The translations under genes were made by a program, and so were the position numbers. The notes under the pieces are model-generated. The model saw nothing but the letters and a program-made list of their open reading frames with translations. It did not search any database and had not been told where the DNA came from. From Parahoeflea alexandrii (lineage in GTDB: Bacteria; Pseudomonadota; Alphaproteobacteria; Rhizobiales; Rhizobiaceae): a stretch of DNA of 64,000 nucleotides. Shown piece by piece: positions 44,597 through 54,247 of the stretch; position 1 is the first letter of the stretch; the number at the start of each line of letters is the position of its first letter. Where the stretch lies: positions 1 through 64,000 of the forward strand of contig NZ_JAAAML010000006.1 of assembly GCF_024105735.1 (NCBI RefSeq), in the 5' to 3' direction.

Positions 44597-46224
44597 TGGT
44601 TCTGTCGCCGGATCACACTGTACCCGATCCGGCAACCAGGCCGGGAGCGCGCAACCCGCTCCCGGTTCTGTCTGTTGCCAATCTCTCCAAGTCTTTCGGT
44701 GGCGCGAAAGCGTTGCACAATGTCTCCTTCGACGTCATGCCCGGCGAAGTTCACGGATTGCTTGGCAAGAATGGGTCTGGCAAATCGACGCTGGTGAAGA
44801 TCCTTGCCGGTTTCCACGCGCCGGATGACGGCGGAACGCTTACATTCAACGGCGAGCGGGTTTCCCTGCCACTCAAGGCCGGGGAGGGCCGCCGTCTCGG
44901 CATGGCCTTTGTCCACCAGAACCTGGGGCTGGTGCCTTCGCTGACCGTGCTCGAAAACCTCAGGCTGGTCGAGCTTACCAGGAACGGCAAGGCATTCATC
45001 AATTGGCGGGCAGAAACAGCCGCGGCCCAACAGGCATTGAAACGCTTCGGACTCAATATCGATCCGGAGGAGCGGGTTGACAGGCTGACCCCTGTGCAAC
45101 GGGCGCTGCTGGCCATCGTGCGGGCATTCGAGGAGATCGAGGCGGCTCGTGCAATCACCGGTAGGCCGGGTCTGGTCCTGCTTGACGAGCCCACCCCGTT
45201 CCTGCCGGCGAGCGGTGTTGCCCAGCTGTTCGAGCTGGTGCGTTCGATCACGCGTCTGGGGTCGAGCGTGATTTTCATTTCGCACGATATCGACGAAGTC
45301 ATGGAAATCACCGACCGGATCACGGTGCTGCGCGACGGAGAACAGTCAGGCGAACTGGCGCGGGCTGACGCGACACACGAGAAGATCGTCGAGATGATTG
45401 TCGGTCAGAGTATCTCGCGCGGGCAGGGCAGAAAGTCCGGCACCAACAGCTTCCCGGTCTATGCGCGATTTGAAGGTCTTTCCGACAAGATGCTGCAGCC
45501 GTCAGATCTGCATGTCGGAAAGGGTGAAATTCTCGGACTGACCGGGTTGATAGGGTCGGGCTACGAGGAAGTGCCCTATCTTGCATTCGGCGCGCGCAGC
45601 GGCGCGTCAGGACGGATCACTATCGAGGACGGCCCCACCTTTGACCAGTCGACACTGACACCGGCGGCGGCAATCGAGCGCGGTTTTGCGCTGTTGCCGG
45701 GAGACCGGCATGGTGAAAGCGGGGTCGACAGTCTTTCCATCGTCGACAACATGTTCCTGCCCGACATCGGTCGGTTCTTCAGAGGCGGCTTGATGCGTAA
45801 CGGCGCCATGGTGCGCGAGGCGCGGGAACTCGGCAAGGCTTACGAGGTTCGCCCCAACGACCCGGCACTGAAGCTTTCGGCGCTGTCGGGCGGCAATGCG
45901 CAAAAGGTGCTGATTGCACGCTGGATGAACCGGTCACCGCTCCTGCTTCTGCTTGATGAGCCGACGCAAGGCGTGGATGTCGGAACCCGCCAGCAGATCT
46001 TTGCAGCGCTGCGCAAAGCCGCAACGGAAGGCATGTCGATCATCTGCGCCAGTTCCGAGGCGGAACAGCTGGCTGAAATCTGCGACCGCGTTCTGGTCTT
46101 CGCAAGAGGCCGGATCTGCGATGAAATCACCGGTGAAAGGCTGACCAAGGAAGGCATATCCGAAGCCTGCTACGTCTCAGCCGGTCCCGCTTCCCAATCG
46201 AATCCCACGCCGCGAGTTGCTTGA
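44596..46224 (+). CDS. CUT2-type ABC transporter ATPase with two nucleotide-binding domains, module 2
   Basis: This 542-residue RbsA-like double ATPase has domain 1 Walker A GKNGSGKST (57-65) and Walker B LVLLDEPTPFLPASG. As in module 1, its signature is degenerate (LTPVQRALLAIVRAFE) and followed by about ten extra residues. Domain 2 has GLIGSGYEE, signature LSGGNAQKVLIARW and LLLLDEPTQGVDVG. The shared oddities mark the two transporters as one subfamily. Its stop overlaps the permease start. Confidence 0.88.
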   Translation: MVLSPDHTVPDPATRPGARNPLPVLSVANLSKSFGGAKALHNVSFDVMPGEVHGLLGKNGSGKSTLVKILAGFHAPDDGGTLTFNGERVSLPLKAGEGRRLGMAFVHQNLGLVPSLTVLENLRLVELTRNGKAFINWRAETAAAQQALKRFGLNIDPEERVDRLTPVQRALLAIVRAFEEIEAARAITGRPGLVLLDEPTPFLPASGVAQLFELVRSITRLGSSVIFISHDIDEVMEITDRITVLRDGEQSGELARADATHEKIVEMIVGQSISRGQGRKSGTNSFPVYARFEGLSDKMLQPSDLHVGKGEILGLTGLIGSGYEEVPYLAFGARSGASGRITIEDGPTFDQSTLTPAAAIERGFALLPGDRHGESGVDSLSIVDNMFLPDIGRFFRGGLMRNGAMVREARELGKAYEVRPNDPALKLSALSGGNAQKVLIARWMNRSPLLLLLDEPTQGVDVGTRQQIFAALRKAATEGMSIICASSEAEQLAEICDRVLVFARGRICDEITGERLTKEGISEACYVSAGPASQSNPTPRVA

Positions 46225-47222
46225 TGACCGACATAGTGAAAACCGCCGACATGACCAAGACCCCGACCAATTATGCCCGGCAGTTCGAACGGGTTGCGCT
46301 GCTTCTGGTGTGGGCGTTGACCATCGCGCTGTTTACCTTTCTCATCCCCAACAACTTTCTCAACTGGGGCAATTTCTCGATCATGTTCGCCTCATACGCG
46401 CCCGCAGCATTGCTGGCGCTGGCGATCATCATTCCGCTGACTGCGGGCGACTATGATCTGTCGGTTGGAGCGACCCTGACCCTTTCGGCTTCCACCATCG
46501 GCGTGCTCAATGTGTGGCAGCAAATGCCGATCGGCTGGGTTCTGGTCATCGTCCTGCTGATGGGCTTGGGTATCGGGTTGTTCCACTCGCTGTTCATCAT
46601 CTATTTCCGGGTGCCGTCGCTTGTGGTGACGCTTGGCTCGACATCGCTGATGAGCGGTGTCGTCCAGTTGATCACCAATTCCTCCACCATCGGCGGGATC
46701 GACAACAGCCTGATCATGGCCGCCGTCGGTTACAGGCTGTTCGGCATCCCCTATGCCTTCTACTACGCTTTGGCGGCAGCATTGGTGATGTGGTACATCT
46801 TCGACTTCATGCCACTTGGACGAAAATTGCTTTTTGTCGGGCGGGGCAGGGAGGTGGCGAGACTCAACGGGATCTCGGTCAACAAGGTTCGTGTCGGCGC
46901 TTTGTGCATGTCGGCCGTCCTGGCGTCCGCCGCAGGCATTCTCTATGCAGGCGTGCTAGGGTCGGCAGATCCCTATTCGGGTCTCAACTATCTCCTGCCT
47001 GCCTTTGCAGCGGCGTTTCTCGGTGCGACCACGATCCAGCCCGGGCGCTTCAACCCTTGGGGAACGATCGTTGCGGTCTATTTTCTCGCAACCGGCATCA
47101 CGGGGCTTTCCATGCTCGGGATTCCGCTGTGGGTGACCAACGTTTTCAACGGTGGAGCGTTGATCCTCGCCGTGACGATTTCGCAGATCACACGTGGTCG
47201 CGAAGCGTCCGACATAGGCTGA
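46224..47222 (+). CDS. CUT2-type ABC transporter permease, module 2
   Basis: This 332-residue RbsC-family membrane protein has the conserved loop VGRGREVARLNGISVNKVRVG and TTIQPGRFNPWG near the C-end. ATG 46224 overlaps the ATPase stop; a TTG three bases earlier is in frame. The N-terminus is short before the first membrane segment (ALLLVWALTIALF) and has no coiled coil, unlike the module 1 permease. Confidence 0.88.
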   Translation: MTDIVKTADMTKTPTNYARQFERVALLLVWALTIALFTFLIPNNFLNWGNFSIMFASYAPAALLALAIIIPLTAGDYDLSVGATLTLSASTIGVLNVWQQMPIGWVLVIVLLMGLGIGLFHSLFIIYFRVPSLVVTLGSTSLMSGVVQLITNSSTIGGIDNSLIMAAVGYRLFGIPYAFYYALAAALVMWYIFDFMPLGRKLLFVGRGREVARLNGISVNKVRVGALCMSAVLASAAGILYAGVLGSADPYSGLNYLLPAFAAAFLGATTIQPGRFNPWGTIVAVYFLATGITGLSMLGIPLWVTNVFNGGALILAVTISQITRGREASDIG

Positions 47223-47302
47223 CCGGGAGGGAAGGTGGACAATTGTCCCCTTCCTCGCGTACCCACTCGTCAGTCGCCTTGTTTGCCGGAGGAAATTTGC
47301 CG

Positions 47303-48460
47303 ATGTCACCGTTTGTCTTCAATACCACCAAGAGCATCCAGTTCGGGGCCGGCGCGTTGGCCCGGATCGGAGAACTGGCGCAGGCCAGCATGGGGTCACG
47401 CATCTTTCTCGTCACCGATGCCGGGATGATGGCGACCGGTATTGTCGACCAGGCGATAGGGCACATCAAGTCCGCAGGCGTGGAGGTGACGCTGTTTTCA
47501 GACGTGCAGGCCGACCCGCCGGAGGCCGTGATCCTGGCTGCGGCGGACACAGCCCGTTCCGCCGGCGTCGAGGGTGTGATCGGTCTTGGCGGCGGATCAT
47601 CGCTGGATGTCGCCAAGCTGGTGGCGCTCCTGGCCGTCGGCAAGGAGGAACTGAAAGCGGTCTACGGTGTGGGCAACGCGAAGGGGCCGCGGCTTCCGCT
47701 CATTCTTGTGCCGACGACGTCGGGAACCGGTTCCGAGGTCACCCCGATATCGATCGTGACCACTGGAAGCTCGGAGAAAATGGGGGTCGTCTCGCCGGTG
47801 CTGCTGCCCGACATCGCGCTGCTTGATCCGGAGTTGACCTATGGGCTGCCCGCGCATGTGACCGCCGCAACGGGGATCGATGCGATGGTGCATGCGATCG
47901 AGGCCTATGCATCGGCCAGCGCCAACAACAATCCGCTGTCGCGGACGCTTGCCACCCAGGCGCTTGCGCTGATGGGGCCGTCGCTGCTCAAGGCGGTGCG
48001 CAACGGAACCGACGCTGAAGCGCGCGCCGACATGCTGCTCGGTTCGATGCTGGCGGGGCAGGCTTTCGCCAATTCGCCGGTGGCGGCCGTGCATGCGCTG
48101 GCCTATCCGCTGGGCGGGCATTTCCACATTCCGCATGGTCTCTCCAACGCGCTGGTGCTGCCGCATGTGTTGCGGTTCAATGCGGTCACGGCCCACCAGG
48201 CTTATGTCGACCTGGCGCCGCACCTGTTTCCAGATCTGGTCTCGCTGCAGGGTCAGGAGCGGGTGGCGGCCTTCTGTGACAGGCTCGTGGATCTCTCGTC
48301 CGATTGCGGTCTGCCACAGACCTTGCGCGACATGAAGATCACCGAGGACTGGCTGCCCAAGCTTGCAAGTGACGCGATGAACCAGACACGTTTGCTGGTG
48401 AACAACCCGCGCCCGGTGAGCGAAGCCGATGCCCTCGCGATCTACCGGGCTGCATTCTAG
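47303..48460 (+). CDS. type III iron-dependent alcohol dehydrogenase/maleylacetate reductase-like
   Basis: The start ATG 47303 has GGAGGAA upstream and gives 385 residues. Metal ligands are Asp193, His197, His264 and His278 (GIDAMVHAIEAY, HALAYPLGGHFHIPHG), and the NAD motif GGGSSLDVAK is present. Family members oxidise or reduce short alcohols, lactaldehyde or maleylacetate. It follows the module 2 permease by 80 bases and may be cotranscribed, which would link it to the pathway. A longer upstream reading in the same frame overlaps the permease and is not real. Confidence 0.87.
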   Translation: MSPFVFNTTKSIQFGAGALARIGELAQASMGSRIFLVTDAGMMATGIVDQAIGHIKSAGVEVTLFSDVQADPPEAVILAAADTARSAGVEGVIGLGGGSSLDVAKLVALLAVGKEELKAVYGVGNAKGPRLPLILVPTTSGTGSEVTPISIVTTGSSEKMGVVSPVLLPDIALLDPELTYGLPAHVTAATGIDAMVHAIEAYASASANNNPLSRTLATQALALMGPSLLKAVRNGTDAEARADMLLGSMLAGQAFANSPVAAVHALAYPLGGHFHIPHGLSNALVLPHVLRFNAVTAHQAYVDLAPHLFPDLVSLQGQERVAAFCDRLVDLSSDCGLPQTLRDMKITEDWLPKLASDAMNQTRLLVNNPRPVSEADALAIYRAAF

Positions 48461-48553
48461 CGGTCGTCAATCTACGGCGCCCATCCAACTGCTCACAGTG
48501 CGGGAAAGCTGATGGCTTTTCAGGCAATGACTGGTTCCGGGCGCGAGGTGAAG

Positions 48554-48967
48554 TCAGAAGATCCCATTGGCGCGCTGGAGTTCCCGCACATAGACAATGA
48601 TCTTCTCGATTTCCGTGTCGGTCACGTCTTCGAGCGCCGGCATGTTACCGAATGACCAGTGGTGCGCACGCACGCCGTTCCTCGCCGCCAGATGGAAGGA
48701 TGCGTCGCCGTGATGGTTGGGTTCGTAGATCTTGTGGACCAGAGGCGGGGCGATGCCGTCCTGCCCGGCCGCGTCCTTGCCGTGACAGGTGGCGCACGAC
48801 CGGTTGAAATAGGCTTCTCCGGCCTGCGCCGGTTCGGACAATTCAGGCACGATCACACTGGCCATGGCTGCACCGGTCGGAGGCTGATCCTGTGTGCCGA
48901 AGCTGCGGTAGACTAACACCGCGGCCGCCAGCAGGACGGCGCCAAACAGAATGTAGCGCCCTTTCAT
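48554..48967 (-). CDS. membrane-anchored c-type cytochrome in copper operon
   Basis: This 137-residue protein has an N-terminal membrane anchor (residues about 6-20), a single haem motif CATCH (Cys58, Cys61, His62) and a probable axial Met109 in FGNMPALEDV, so it faces the periplasm. It starts by ATGA overlap with cueR and is therefore in the CueR-controlled transcript. Cytochrome c next to cueR occurs in some proteobacteria; its role may be in copper oxidation state or respiration under copper stress. That role is inferred. Confidence 0.85.
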   Translation of the reverse strand: MKGRYILFGAVLLAAAVLVYRSFGTQDQPPTGAAMASVIVPELSEPAQAGEAYFNRSCATCHGKDAAGQDGIAPPLVHKIYEPNHHGDASFHLAARNGVRAHHWSFGNMPALEDVTDTEIEKIIVYVRELQRANGIF

Positions 48968-49359
48968 GCCTGTGTTCCTCCTGCAATTTCGTTGATGATC
49001 GGACAATCGGGCCGGTCGTCGCCATGACAGTTATCTGCCAGCGTCTTGAGAGTGCCGCGCAGCGATTTGAGCTCCAGAAGCTTGCGGTCGATCTCGCGAA
49101 TCTTGTCCATTGCCAACGCCTTCACATCCGAACTGGCGCGCTCCTTGTCTTCGTAGAGCGACAGAAGGGAACGGCATTCATCGATGGTGAAGCCAAGGCT
49201 GCGCGAGCGCTGGATGAACGCCAGGCGGTGGACATCCTTGTCGTCATAATCGCGATAGCCATTGGCGGCACGGGCAGGCCTGATGAGGCCGATATCCTCG
49301 TAGTAACGGATTGTCTTGGCGGGCAGGCCGGTCATGTCTGCCGCTTCACCGATGTTCAT
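48964..49359 (-). CDS. cueR: CueR-type copper-responsive MerR regulator
   Basis: This 131-residue protein has the MerR winged helix (MNIGEAADMTGLPAKTIRYYEDIGLI) and a dimer helix. Metal-loop cysteines are Cys111 and Cys119, seven residues apart. A serine at the position equivalent to Ser77 (ERASSDVK) marks monovalent-ion sensors. It is preceded by a CueR-type promoter at 49402-49432 and the same promoter type drives the copper ATPase, so it regulates both. Confidence 0.9.
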   Translation of the reverse strand: MNIGEAADMTGLPAKTIRYYEDIGLIRPARAANGYRDYDDKDVHRLAFIQRSRSLGFTIDECRSLLSLYEDKERASSDVKALAMDKIREIDRKLLELKSLRGTLKTLADNCHGDDRPDCPIINEIAGGTQA

Positions 49360-49401
49360 TCATTGACCTCCCTTGTCTCGTCTTCGTTCAAACCTGACAG
49401 A

Positions 49402-49432
49402 CAGCTAATGCTTCCACCTGCTGGAAGGTCAA
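49402..49432 (-). promoter_or_regulatory. CueR-type promoter of cueR-cytochrome c
   Basis: On the minus strand, TTGACC (49427-49432) and a TAGCTG -10 (49402-49407) are 19 bases apart. In the spacer CTTCCAGCAGGTGGAAG forms the dyad expected for MerR-family activation. The site overlaps the 3' end of the copper ATPase gene. Confidence 0.85.
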
Positions 49433-51831
49433 GTATCGAGACTAACCGATCGGAGCCGCAGCGCATTCGAAATCACCGAGACAGATGAAAGGCTCATGGC
49501 CGCCGCCGCAATCATCGGCGACAACAAGGTGCCGGTGAGCGGGTAGAGCAGCCCGGCGGCAACCGGCACACCAAGGCTGTTGTAGGCGAAGGCGAAGAAA
49601 AGGTTCTGCTTGATGTTGCGGAGTGTCGCTTCGGAGAGCTTGCGGGCACGCAGGATGCCGCCGAGGTCGCCTTTGAGGAGGGTGATGCCGGCGCTTTCGA
49701 CGGCCACATCAGCTCCGGTTCCCATGGCGATTCCAACTTCGGCGGCAGCGAGTGCGGGCGCATCGTTGATGCCGTCTCCCGCCATGGCGACCTTGTGACC
49801 GGCCTTGTGCAGTTCATCCACCAGCGCCTTCTTGTCCTCGGGCAGCACGCCTGCGCGAACCTCGTCGATACCGAGTTGATCAGCCACGGCACGGGCCGTG
49901 GTCTCGTTGTCGCCGGTTGCCATGATGATCTTGAGACCGGCCTCATGCAGCGCCTTGATGGCTTCACGGGTTGTTGGCTTGATCGGATCGGCAACCGCTA
50001 TCAGACCAGCCAGTTTTCCATCGATGGCGACATACATTGCTGTCTTGCCCTCGGAGCGCAGTGAATCGGCGCGCGCGTCTGCTTCCCTGCAGTCGACACC
50101 TGAGGATTGCATCATCGCGGCATTGCCGAGCGCGAGTCTGATATCGCCGGAACGGCCCGACACGCCCTTGCCTGTCACCGCTTCGAACTCCGCAACGGGG
50201 GCGGCCTCGATGTCGCGTGCGGCGATACCTTCAACGATGGCTTCAGCCAGGGGGTGCTCCGATCCGGATTCAAGACCGCGGACAAGTGCCAGCATTTCGG
50301 TCTCGGCGGTTTCTCCGATGGTGACCACATCTGTCAGGCTGGGCTTGCCTTCGGTCAGGGTGCCAGTCTTGTCGACGACGAGCACGTCCACTCCAGCCAT
50401 GCGTTCCAGCGCCTCGGCGTCCTTGATCAGGACCCCGGCCTGCGCGCCGCGCCCGGTGGCGGTCATGATCGACATCGGCGTGGCCAATCCAAGTGCGCAG
50501 GGGCAGGCGATGATCAAGACCGACACAGCCGACACGATGGCGAACACGAAGGCGGGTTGCGGTCCGACCGCCATCCAGATTGCGAAGGCGAGCACGGCAG
50601 TGATGACCACCGCGGGCACGAAATAGGAAGCCACGCGGTCCGCCAGTCCCTGGATGGGCGCGCGGGAGCGTTGGGCGGACGACACCATGGCCACGATGCG
50701 CGCCAGCATGGTTTCGTCGCCAACTTTCTCGGCTTCGATGATCAGCGATCCGTTCCTGTTCAGGGTACCTCCCGTCACTCGGTCGCCTTCGGCTTTCTCG
50801 ACGGCAAGCGGTTCGCCCGTGAGCATGCTTTCATCAACGGATGTGTGGCCTTCAAGGACGACGGCATCGACTGGTATGGCTTCGCCCGGACGTACCCTGA
50901 GCCGGTCGCCGCCGACGATGTTTTCGAGCGGTGCGTCATACTCGTCACCGTCCGGCGTGATGCGGCGGGCTGTCTTGGGTGCAAGATCCAGCAGCGTTCT
51001 GATGGCGTCGCCGGTGCGTTCGCGCGCCCTGAGTTCCAGCACCTGTCCGACAAAGACCAGCGCGATGATCACCACGGCTGCCTCGAAATAGACCGGCATA
51101 TGGCCGCCTGGCATCTGCAATCCTGACGGAAACAGTCCGGGCAGGAAGGTCGCGACCGTGGAGTAGATGTAAGCGGCACCGACACCGATCATGATCAGTG
51201 TCCACATGTTCAGGTTCCAGGTCCTGATCGACGTCCAGCCGCGGTGGAAGAAGGGGTGCGCGGCCCAGAGGACAACAGGGGTTGCCATGGCAAACTCGAG
51301 ATAGAGCGAGATTGTTTCCCCGATCCACTCGCGAATGGGAAGGCCCAGCATGGGCCCCATTGTCAGGATCAGCAGCGGGATGGCCGCGCCCGCACTGACC
51401 CAAAGCCTGCGGGTGAAATCGACCAGTTCCTGATTGGGGCCTTCGGCGATACCATCCATGGGTTCAAGGGCCATGCCGCAGATCGGGCAGGTGCCCGGAC
51501 CTTCCTGCACGACCTCCGGGTCCATCGGACAGGTGTACATCGCAGACTTGGGAGCCGAAGCCTTCTTTCGGGCCTTGTTGCCGGAAAGGTAGAAATAGGG
51601 ATCACGCTCGAACTTGTCGTGACAGCCGGTGGAGCAGAAATGAAACGTGTTTCCCTTGTACTCAAGCTGCGGTTTGCCCTTGTCGAGCGCGACATCCATT
51701 CCGCAAACCGGATCCTTCACCTTGCCGTCTACCGGCTCTGTCGCAGCCTCGAACAGTGCTGCCGAGTCGACCGCCGGCGACCCGCCGTGTTCTTCCGGAT
51801 GCGCATGATTGCAGCTGTGATGATGGTCCAT
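49429..51831 (-). CDS. copA: copper-exporting P1B-type ATPase with YHS and heavy-metal-binding domains
   Basis: This 800-residue protein has a His-rich N-end, a YHS domain (about 38-84, DPVCGMDV and FCSTGC) and a CPMDPEV/CPICGM heavy-metal domain (98-125) instead of the common HMA domain. Catalytic features are TGE 338-340, CPC 443-445, Asp487 in DKTGT, SEHPLA and [20 protein letters not shown] and [15 protein letters not shown] are Cu(I) signatures of the last membrane helices. It pumps Cu(I) from the cytoplasm. Its own CueR promoter lies at 51859-51889. Confidence 0.93.
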   Translation of the reverse strand: MDHHHSCNHAHPEEHGGSPAVDSAALFEAATEPVDGKVKDPVCGMDVALDKGKPQLEYKGNTFHFCSTGCHDKFERDPYFYLSGNKARKKASAPKSAMYTCPMDPEVVQEGPGTCPICGMALEPMDGIAEGPNQELVDFTRRLWVSAGAAIPLLILTMGPMLGLPIREWIGETISLYLEFAMATPVVLWAAHPFFHRGWTSIRTWNLNMWTLIMIGVGAAYIYSTVATFLPGLFPSGLQMPGGHMPVYFEAAVVIIALVFVGQVLELRARERTGDAIRTLLDLAPKTARRITPDGDEYDAPLENIVGGDRLRVRPGEAIPVDAVVLEGHTSVDESMLTGEPLAVEKAEGDRVTGGTLNRNGSLIIEAEKVGDETMLARIVAMVSSAQRSRAPIQGLADRVASYFVPAVVITAVLAFAIWMAVGPQPAFVFAIVSAVSVLIIACPCALGLATPMSIMTATGRGAQAGVLIKDAEALERMAGVDVLVVDKTGTLTEGKPSLTDVVTIGETAETEMLALVRGLESGSEHPLAEAIVEGIAARDIEAAPVAEFEAVTGKGVSGRSGDIRLALGNAAMMQSSGVDCREADARADSLRSEGKTAMYVAIDGKLAGLIAVADPIKPTTREAIKALHEAGLKIIMATGDNETTARAVADQLGIDEVRAGVLPEDKKALVDELHKAGHKVAMAGDGINDAPALAAAEVGIAMGTGADVAVESAGITLLKGDLGGILRARKLSEATLRNIKQNLFFAFAYNSLGVPVAAGLLYPLTGTLLSPMIAAAAMSLSSVSVISNALRLRSVSLDT

Positions 51832-51858
51832 GATGTCAATCCTTCCTGACTTCATGGG

Positions 51859-51889
51859 ACTCTAGGGCTTCCAGCGACTGTAAGGTCAA
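51859..51889 (-). promoter_or_regulatory. CueR-type promoter of the copper ATPase
   Basis: On the minus strand TTGACC (51884-51889) and TAGAGT (51859-51864) are 19 bases apart with a CTTACAGTCGCTGGAAG dyad between. The layout matches the second site at 49402-49432. Confidence 0.85.
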
Positions 51890-51959
51890 GCGGTTCCCGT
51901 ATTTGTTTCGGAATTGCGCGTGAGGCTGCCGGCAAGCCTTCTTCGAGCGGCCTTGTCCG

Positions 51960-53474
51960 TCAGTCGCGGTTGGGTGCGGTAGAGCCGATGTAGGCTTGAA
52001 GGGTAGCATCGGTTCCGTTCCGCCAAAGCGAATTCAACCAGTCGGCAAAGGATTGCATGAAGCGCGGGTCGGATGCCGTATCTCCGTAGATTTCCCGCTG
52101 GGCCAGCCAGGATTGCGGATTGCCGCGTGCTTCCAGGGCTGCCTTTGCAAGCCTCTCCCATTGCGGATCGTTCGGCTCGATGGTGGAGCCGTCGTCCCGT
52201 GTTCCCGCGCACATGCGGGCCCACAAGGCCTCCACGAGGCTGAGGCCTTCAATGGGTCCGCCCGCCTCCAGAGCGTCGCGCAGAATGGGCAGCACAAAGC
52301 CGCTATGTCGCGATGAGCCGTCGAAGGCAACGCGCCGCGTGGTGTCATGGATTTCAGGATTGGAAAAGCGTCTTTCGATCAGCTCGACATAGCCGGCCGG
52401 ATCCATGCCCGGAACCGGCCGGACATAGGGTGCGATCTCCTGGCGCTGCACCTTTGTGAAGAAAGCCGACAGGACCGGATGCGCCATGCAATCCGCAATC
52501 GTTTCGACAGAGAGAAGTTCGCCCGCATTGGCGAGCACCTGATGCCCGGCATTGAGGATGCGTATCTTCATTGTCTCGAAATCGTGCACGTCGGCGGTGA
52601 AGATCGCGCCGACACGGTCCCAATCCGGCCGGCCGGCGCAGAATTCATCTTCCATCACCCACTGCCGGTAATTTTCATGAGTTACCGGAGCGGCGTCAGC
52701 GATGCCAAGTTGACGGGCAAGGCTGATTTCTTTCGGGCCCGTGGCGGGTACAATGCAATCAACCATGGAATTCGGGAATGAGCAGTGACTGTCGATCCAG
52801 TCGGCAAGGCCGGGGTCGGAAAGCCGTGCGAGACCCAGGACGGTTCGTCTGGTTATGGTGCCGTTGCCCTGAAGATTGTCGCAGCTCTGTACCGTGAATG
52901 GGCCGTGTCCATTGTCGCGCCTCAGTTTCAGCGCCGCGATGATCGCACCGAAAGCTGTGCGAGGTGCCGCGGGATGGTCTGCATCATGGCGAATGTCGGG
53001 ATGAGAGCTGTCGAAGGTGCCAGTTCCGGGATCGATGAAATAGCCCCCTTCCGTTATGGTAAGGGCAACTATGCGAATTCGCGGCTTCGCCATCGCGGCG
53101 ATCAACGGTCCGTTTCCGTCCTCGATCGGCAGATAGTCAATCATCGAACCAACCACCTCCGCCGAGGTGCCGCCGGGATCGAGTTCGATGAGCGTTGTCA
53201 GGCAGTCCTGGGCTAGAAGGCGCTCGCGCATGACGTCATCATAGGCGCGTACCCCTGCACCTATGATTGCCCAGTCCAGCGCATGCCCCTGCTGCATCAG
53301 ACGGTGGAGGTACCATGCCTGGTGGGCGCGATGGAAATTTCCCAGGCCCACATGCACGATGCCCGGCGACAATGCCGAACGATCGTAAAGCGGACGTTGA
53401 ACCGGGTCGGGCAGATTGGCCAGTGTCGCGTTGGCGAGCTTCAGGGGGCTTTGCCCCCTTCCATGCGTGTCCAT
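51960..53474 (-). CDS. mtlK: mannitol dehydrogenase-family polyol dehydrogenase
   Basis: This 504-residue long-chain dehydrogenase has the Rossmann segment IVHVGLGNFHRAHQAWYL, PNSMVDCIVPATG and the catalytic Lys region MKIRILNAGHQVLANAGELL. It converts mannitol or related polyols to ketoses. It starts by ATGA overlap with smoS and is the last gene of the sorbitol/mannitol operon, as in other rhizobia and Rhodobacter. Confidence 0.9.
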   Translation of the reverse strand: MDTHGRGQSPLKLANATLANLPDPVQRPLYDRSALSPGIVHVGLGNFHRAHQAWYLHRLMQQGHALDWAIIGAGVRAYDDVMRERLLAQDCLTTLIELDPGGTSAEVVGSMIDYLPIEDGNGPLIAAMAKPRIRIVALTITEGGYFIDPGTGTFDSSHPDIRHDADHPAAPRTAFGAIIAALKLRRDNGHGPFTVQSCDNLQGNGTITRRTVLGLARLSDPGLADWIDSHCSFPNSMVDCIVPATGPKEISLARQLGIADAAPVTHENYRQWVMEDEFCAGRPDWDRVGAIFTADVHDFETMKIRILNAGHQVLANAGELLSVETIADCMAHPVLSAFFTKVQRQEIAPYVRPVPGMDPAGYVELIERRFSNPEIHDTTRRVAFDGSSRHSGFVLPILRDALEAGGPIEGLSLVEALWARMCAGTRDDGSTIEPNDPQWERLAKAALEARGNPQSWLAQREIYGDTASDPRFMQSFADWLNSLWRNGTDATLQAYIGSTAPNRD

Positions 53475-54247
53475 CAGCTCAGCCATTGTCCGCCATCGAC
53501 ATTGTAGGTCTGGCCGACGATGTAATCTGCATCGGCGCTCGCGAGAAAAACGGCCATACCGCAAAGATCCTCGGCGGTGCCCATCCGTCCGTATGGAACA
53601 GCCTCGCCGACTTCCCTCTTCTTCTGGCCTGAGGCCTTGTTCTCATATTTTGCAAAGAAGGCATCGACACCGTCCCAATGCTCGCCATCAACGACGCCCG
53701 GCGATATCGCGTTGACGTTGATGCCATGGGCGATGAGGTTCAAAGCGGCTGACTGGGTCAGGCTGATGATCGCGGCCTTGCTTGCACAATAGACCGCGAC
53801 GAGCGGTTCGCCCCGGCGACCGGCTTGACTGGCCATGTTGATGATCTTGCCGCCGTTGCCGCGTTCAACCATGTGACGCGCAACCGCCTGAAGCGTGAAC
53901 AGCGTGCCGGAGACGTTGATGTCGAAGGTCCTCTGGTAATCGGCCCGATCGATCTCGACAATCGGCGCGGCGGTGAAAATCGCCGCATTGTTGACGAGTA
54001 TGTCGATGCCGCCGAAGGCTGCAACTGTATCGCCAACGCCGCGGTCGATGCTTTCTTGTTGAGACACGTCCATGTGAACCGCAATGGCGGCGTCACCCAG
54101 TTCTGCCGCCGCCGCCCGGGCATTGGCGAGGTCGATGTCGGCAATCGCCACGCGGGCACCCTGGCGAATATAGGCTTCCGCAAAAGCCCGTCCGATGCCG
54201 CGGGCGGCACCCGTGATCATGGCGGATTTATCAGCCAGCCGCATCAT
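53474..54247 (-). CDS. smoS: sorbitol dehydrogenase, SDR family
   Basis: This 257-residue SDR is close in sequence and length to SmoS/PolS sorbitol (glucitol) dehydrogenase: [38 protein letters not shown], Ser in [11 protein letters not shown] and YCASKAA with catalytic Tyr/Lys. The end [14 protein letters not shown] is typical. ATG 54247 or the adjacent ATG 54244 (overlapping the smoK stop) could be used. Oxidises sorbitol to fructose and galactitol to tagatose in known relatives. Confidence 0.9.
   Translation of the reverse strand: MMRLADKSAMITGAARGIGRAFAEAYIRQGARVAIADIDLANARAAAAELGDAAIAVHMDVSQQESIDRGVGDTVAAFGGIDILVNNAAIFTAAPIVEIDRADYQRTFDINVSGTLFTLQAVARHMVERGNGGKIINMASQAGRRGEPLVAVYCASKAAIISLTQSAALNLIAHGINVNAISPGVVDGEHWDGVDAFFAKYENKASGQKKREVGEAVPYGRMGTAEDLCGMAVFLASADADYIVGQTYNVDGGQWLS

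Noticed and set aside
46514-47302. N-terminal extension of the alcohol dehydrogenase reaching back into the permease gene
   Set aside because: The extra 260 codons lie in another frame over permease2 and have no family similarity; ATG 47303 with GGAGGAA fits the family length.
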